A stretch of DNA of 64,000 nucleotides from contig CM040758.1 of NCBI GenBank assembly GCA_022829145.1, forward strand, positions 24,411,575 to 24,475,574. Direction: 5' to 3'. This document shows, in pieces, positions 62,479 to 64,000 of this stretch (position 1 is its first letter; each line of letters begins with the position of its first letter). The position numbers and the translations under genes were made by a program. The notes beneath the pieces are model-generated. The model was given only the letters and a program-made list of their open reading frames with translations. It searched no databases and had not been told where the DNA came from. Source of the stretch: Albula goreensis (Eukaryota > Chordata > Actinopteri > Albuliformes > Albulidae).

Positions 62479-62763
62479 ATATTTTCAGTATTTTTTCCTT
62501 GGTCATTTTGTTGTTGTTGTTGATGGGTGGGGGTGGTGGGGGGTTCAAATACACTACTAAAATTTAGGAAAACATAATTACAGGACATTTTTGTTTATGA
62601 AACATTGCTTTCGGCCACTGATAAACTCAAGTGTCATTGCTCAATATCAAACTGCTCATTTTATTACACAGAAATTCTACCCTAAATAAAAGGAAATTCA
62701 TGCAGCAACAATAAAAAAAAAATCAATTTACTTTGCACTTTATATACTTGTTTACTTACATGA

Positions 62764-62769
62764 TTTATT
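62764..62769 (-). terminator. HASPIN: HASPIN polyadenylation signal (AATAAA)
   Basis: TTTATT on + reads AATAAA on the minus strand, 135 bp past the HASPIN stop. Together with the FAM184B signal at 62473 it leaves about 290 bp between the convergent 3' ends. Confidence 0.6.
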
Positions 62770-62903
62770 GTACAAAGGTCTTTTTCGACAGTTAATACAG
62801 TCAATTGTATTATTGGTGGCTAGAACATTTTCCTAACTGAAAGCAAGGCTGTACAAGATTTGCTGGAACATCTAACACGTTTGGAGGGGTCTTTAACGCC
62901 TGG

Positions 62904-63986
62904 TCACGCCTTCTGAAACAGACAGCTGCATTCTAGAACGTCGGTGGCGGATTTGTAGCTCAAAACCTCGCTGTGGAACTGAGCGATGCTTTTCTTCAGT
63001 TCCTTCATGGGCTTGGTCTGTGCTTTGTTTTTGTAGCTCATGCTGAGCAGTTTGTCTGACAGGTAATGGAGCCACAGTACATTGGTGTGAGGGTTGAATT
63101 CACTCCAGCTATTGCTGTAGAGACGGGGGGGAGACAAAAATGAAACAAACATCTCTTAATCTGGCTGTTTGTGAATTTCCACGAAAGCCACAAACAACAT
63201 CACTGCAACAGCAGAGAAAATGTGGCACAGCAAGAGGGGAAAGAAAGGGTTCTCACTTGTTTTCTTCCCGCATTTTGCGATAAATGTCAAACTGATAGTC
63301 CCCCTTTCCCATGAAGAGTTCCTCGTCGGCGGAAATGTCACAGGAAACGGTCAGCCCATCTGGAGGGGTCAAAGGTCACAGAGTTAGAGCATGTCATTTT
63401 GTACTGACCTTTTTAAATCAGACACACTATGGGGCTTTTATATCAACCTAAAATCAGCAAGGCGAGTAAAATGGCATCGCTGCAATTAATCAATTAAGCA
63501 CAGAAGAGGAGCAAACCCTGTGGCACTCTTGGGCCCAGGTTGGCCATCCCTGAGATACAAGGTTCCTACACACACTCCCCATTTCAAAATCCTACGCCTT
63601 CCCAGATCACTTCTCTCAAACATGCACCAGTCTGCCGCTGAGCACAGCTTCCATCTGTACTTAGCCCTGTAGAGACTCCAGGAGCGTCACACGCTTCAGA
63701 GCACATTAACTTGATCAAACAAACGAATGAAATCCGGCCTTCTCAAAACTTGTAATGACTCATTTTTGTACAAGCTGCATAACCAGGTATGAGTTTGAAA
63801 TTCTGAGTTCTTAGCGGGGAAAGAGGAAAAGGGGTGAGACTTGCCTATCTCCAGTCTGGACAGGGAGTAATCGATGATGTTGACATGGATCCCTCTGGTC
63901 TCTATGCTGTGTGGGGTGCCGTTCAGTACGTAAGTCCCCTCCTTCTCTTTAGTGGTCTTAACCAGGATATTTCCCAGTGCAAGTCC
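62904..63986 (-). CDS. HASPIN: HASPIN (GSG2) histone H3 Thr3 kinase, C-terminal exons; 5' part outside window
   Basis: Haspin phosphorylates histone H3 at Thr3 at mitotic centromeres, creating the Survivin docking site of the chromosomal passenger complex. Three exons are visible on the minus strand: 63845-63986, 63257-63359 and 62904-63114 (TGA at 62904-62906). They encode the catalytic loop DLHW(G)N, then ILVKTTKEKEGTYVLNG, the divergent DFG-equivalent IIDYSLSRLE (human has DYT), a GDYQFDIYRKMREEN segment, TNVLWLHYLSDKLL and the terminal SATDVLECSCLF. All align in order with human haspin. The first exon is one base short: TGGGAA is seen where TGG-GGA is needed (63973-63975), breaking the frame inside the catalytic loop. 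The first intron uses a GC donor. The kinase N-lobe and the long N-terminal region lie beyond 64000. Human HASPIN has a single exon, so the introns are notable. Confidence 0.93.
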
Positions 63987-64000
63987 CTGTAAAAATGAGA

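Noticed and set aside
1-64000. CRISPR array, prokaryotic operon, integrated virus or plasmid system
   Set aside because: All tandem repeats are eukaryotic mini- or microsatellites without spacer-repeat structure, and all recognisable coding sequence is spliced vertebrate genes.

Overview
The window is nuclear DNA of a ray-finned fish, most likely a teleost. The genes are vertebrate and intron-rich with canonical GT-AG boundaries. The introns carry tRNA-derived SINEs whose tails have the 'gcatttagcagacgctctta'-type sequence that is dispersed in teleost genomes, along with many simple repeats, minisatellites and short DNA-transposon relics. There are no bacterial-style operons, CRISPR arrays or phage genes. 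Almost all short ORFs are chance ORFs in introns or shadows of repeats and exons.

Layout, left to right. (1) 1-2655 is non-coding; it may hold the 3' end of a convergent + strand gene, but this is not demonstrable. (2) 2757-18145, minus strand, is a complete NCAPG gene (condensin I subunit CAP-G): 21 coding exons that splice without a break into 1014 aa, plus a non-coding first exon at about 19349-19440. Its promoter has a TCTCGCGAGA palindrome next to a CHR-type TTTGAA box. (3) 19465-21342 is the 1.9 kb gap between two divergent genes and contains a (TG)35 tract. (4) 21343-62313, plus strand, is FAM184B, a coiled-coil protein gene: 18 exons spread over 41 kb, an 11.7 kb first intron, and about 1099 aa once three single-base frame breaks are allowed for. 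Its introns hold nearly all the minisatellites and both clear transposon relics of the window. (5) 62904-64000, minus strand, is the 3' part of a HASPIN (GSG2) kinase gene. Three exons encode the catalytic-loop-to-C-terminus portion; the gene continues off the right edge.

NCAPG and HASPIN both act in mitosis: NCAPG compacts chromosomes, and haspin phosphorylates histone H3 Thr3 to recruit the chromosomal passenger complex. FAM184B has no established function. The divergent NCAPG/FAM184B pair matches the arrangement around human 4p15.3. A HASPIN gene with introns next to FAM184B does not match human, where HASPIN is a single-exon gene inside ITGAE on chromosome 17.

The strongest unexpected signal is four coding frame breaks (three in FAM184B, one in HASPIN). 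Each is repairable by one additional C or G at a short C/G run, although the FAM184B exon 9 case has an alternative explanation. NCAPG, of similar coding length, has none. This looks more like an assembly or base-calling artefact than four independent mutations, but it must be checked. Two FAM184B 3' splice sites are built out of, or directly abut, tandem repeats.
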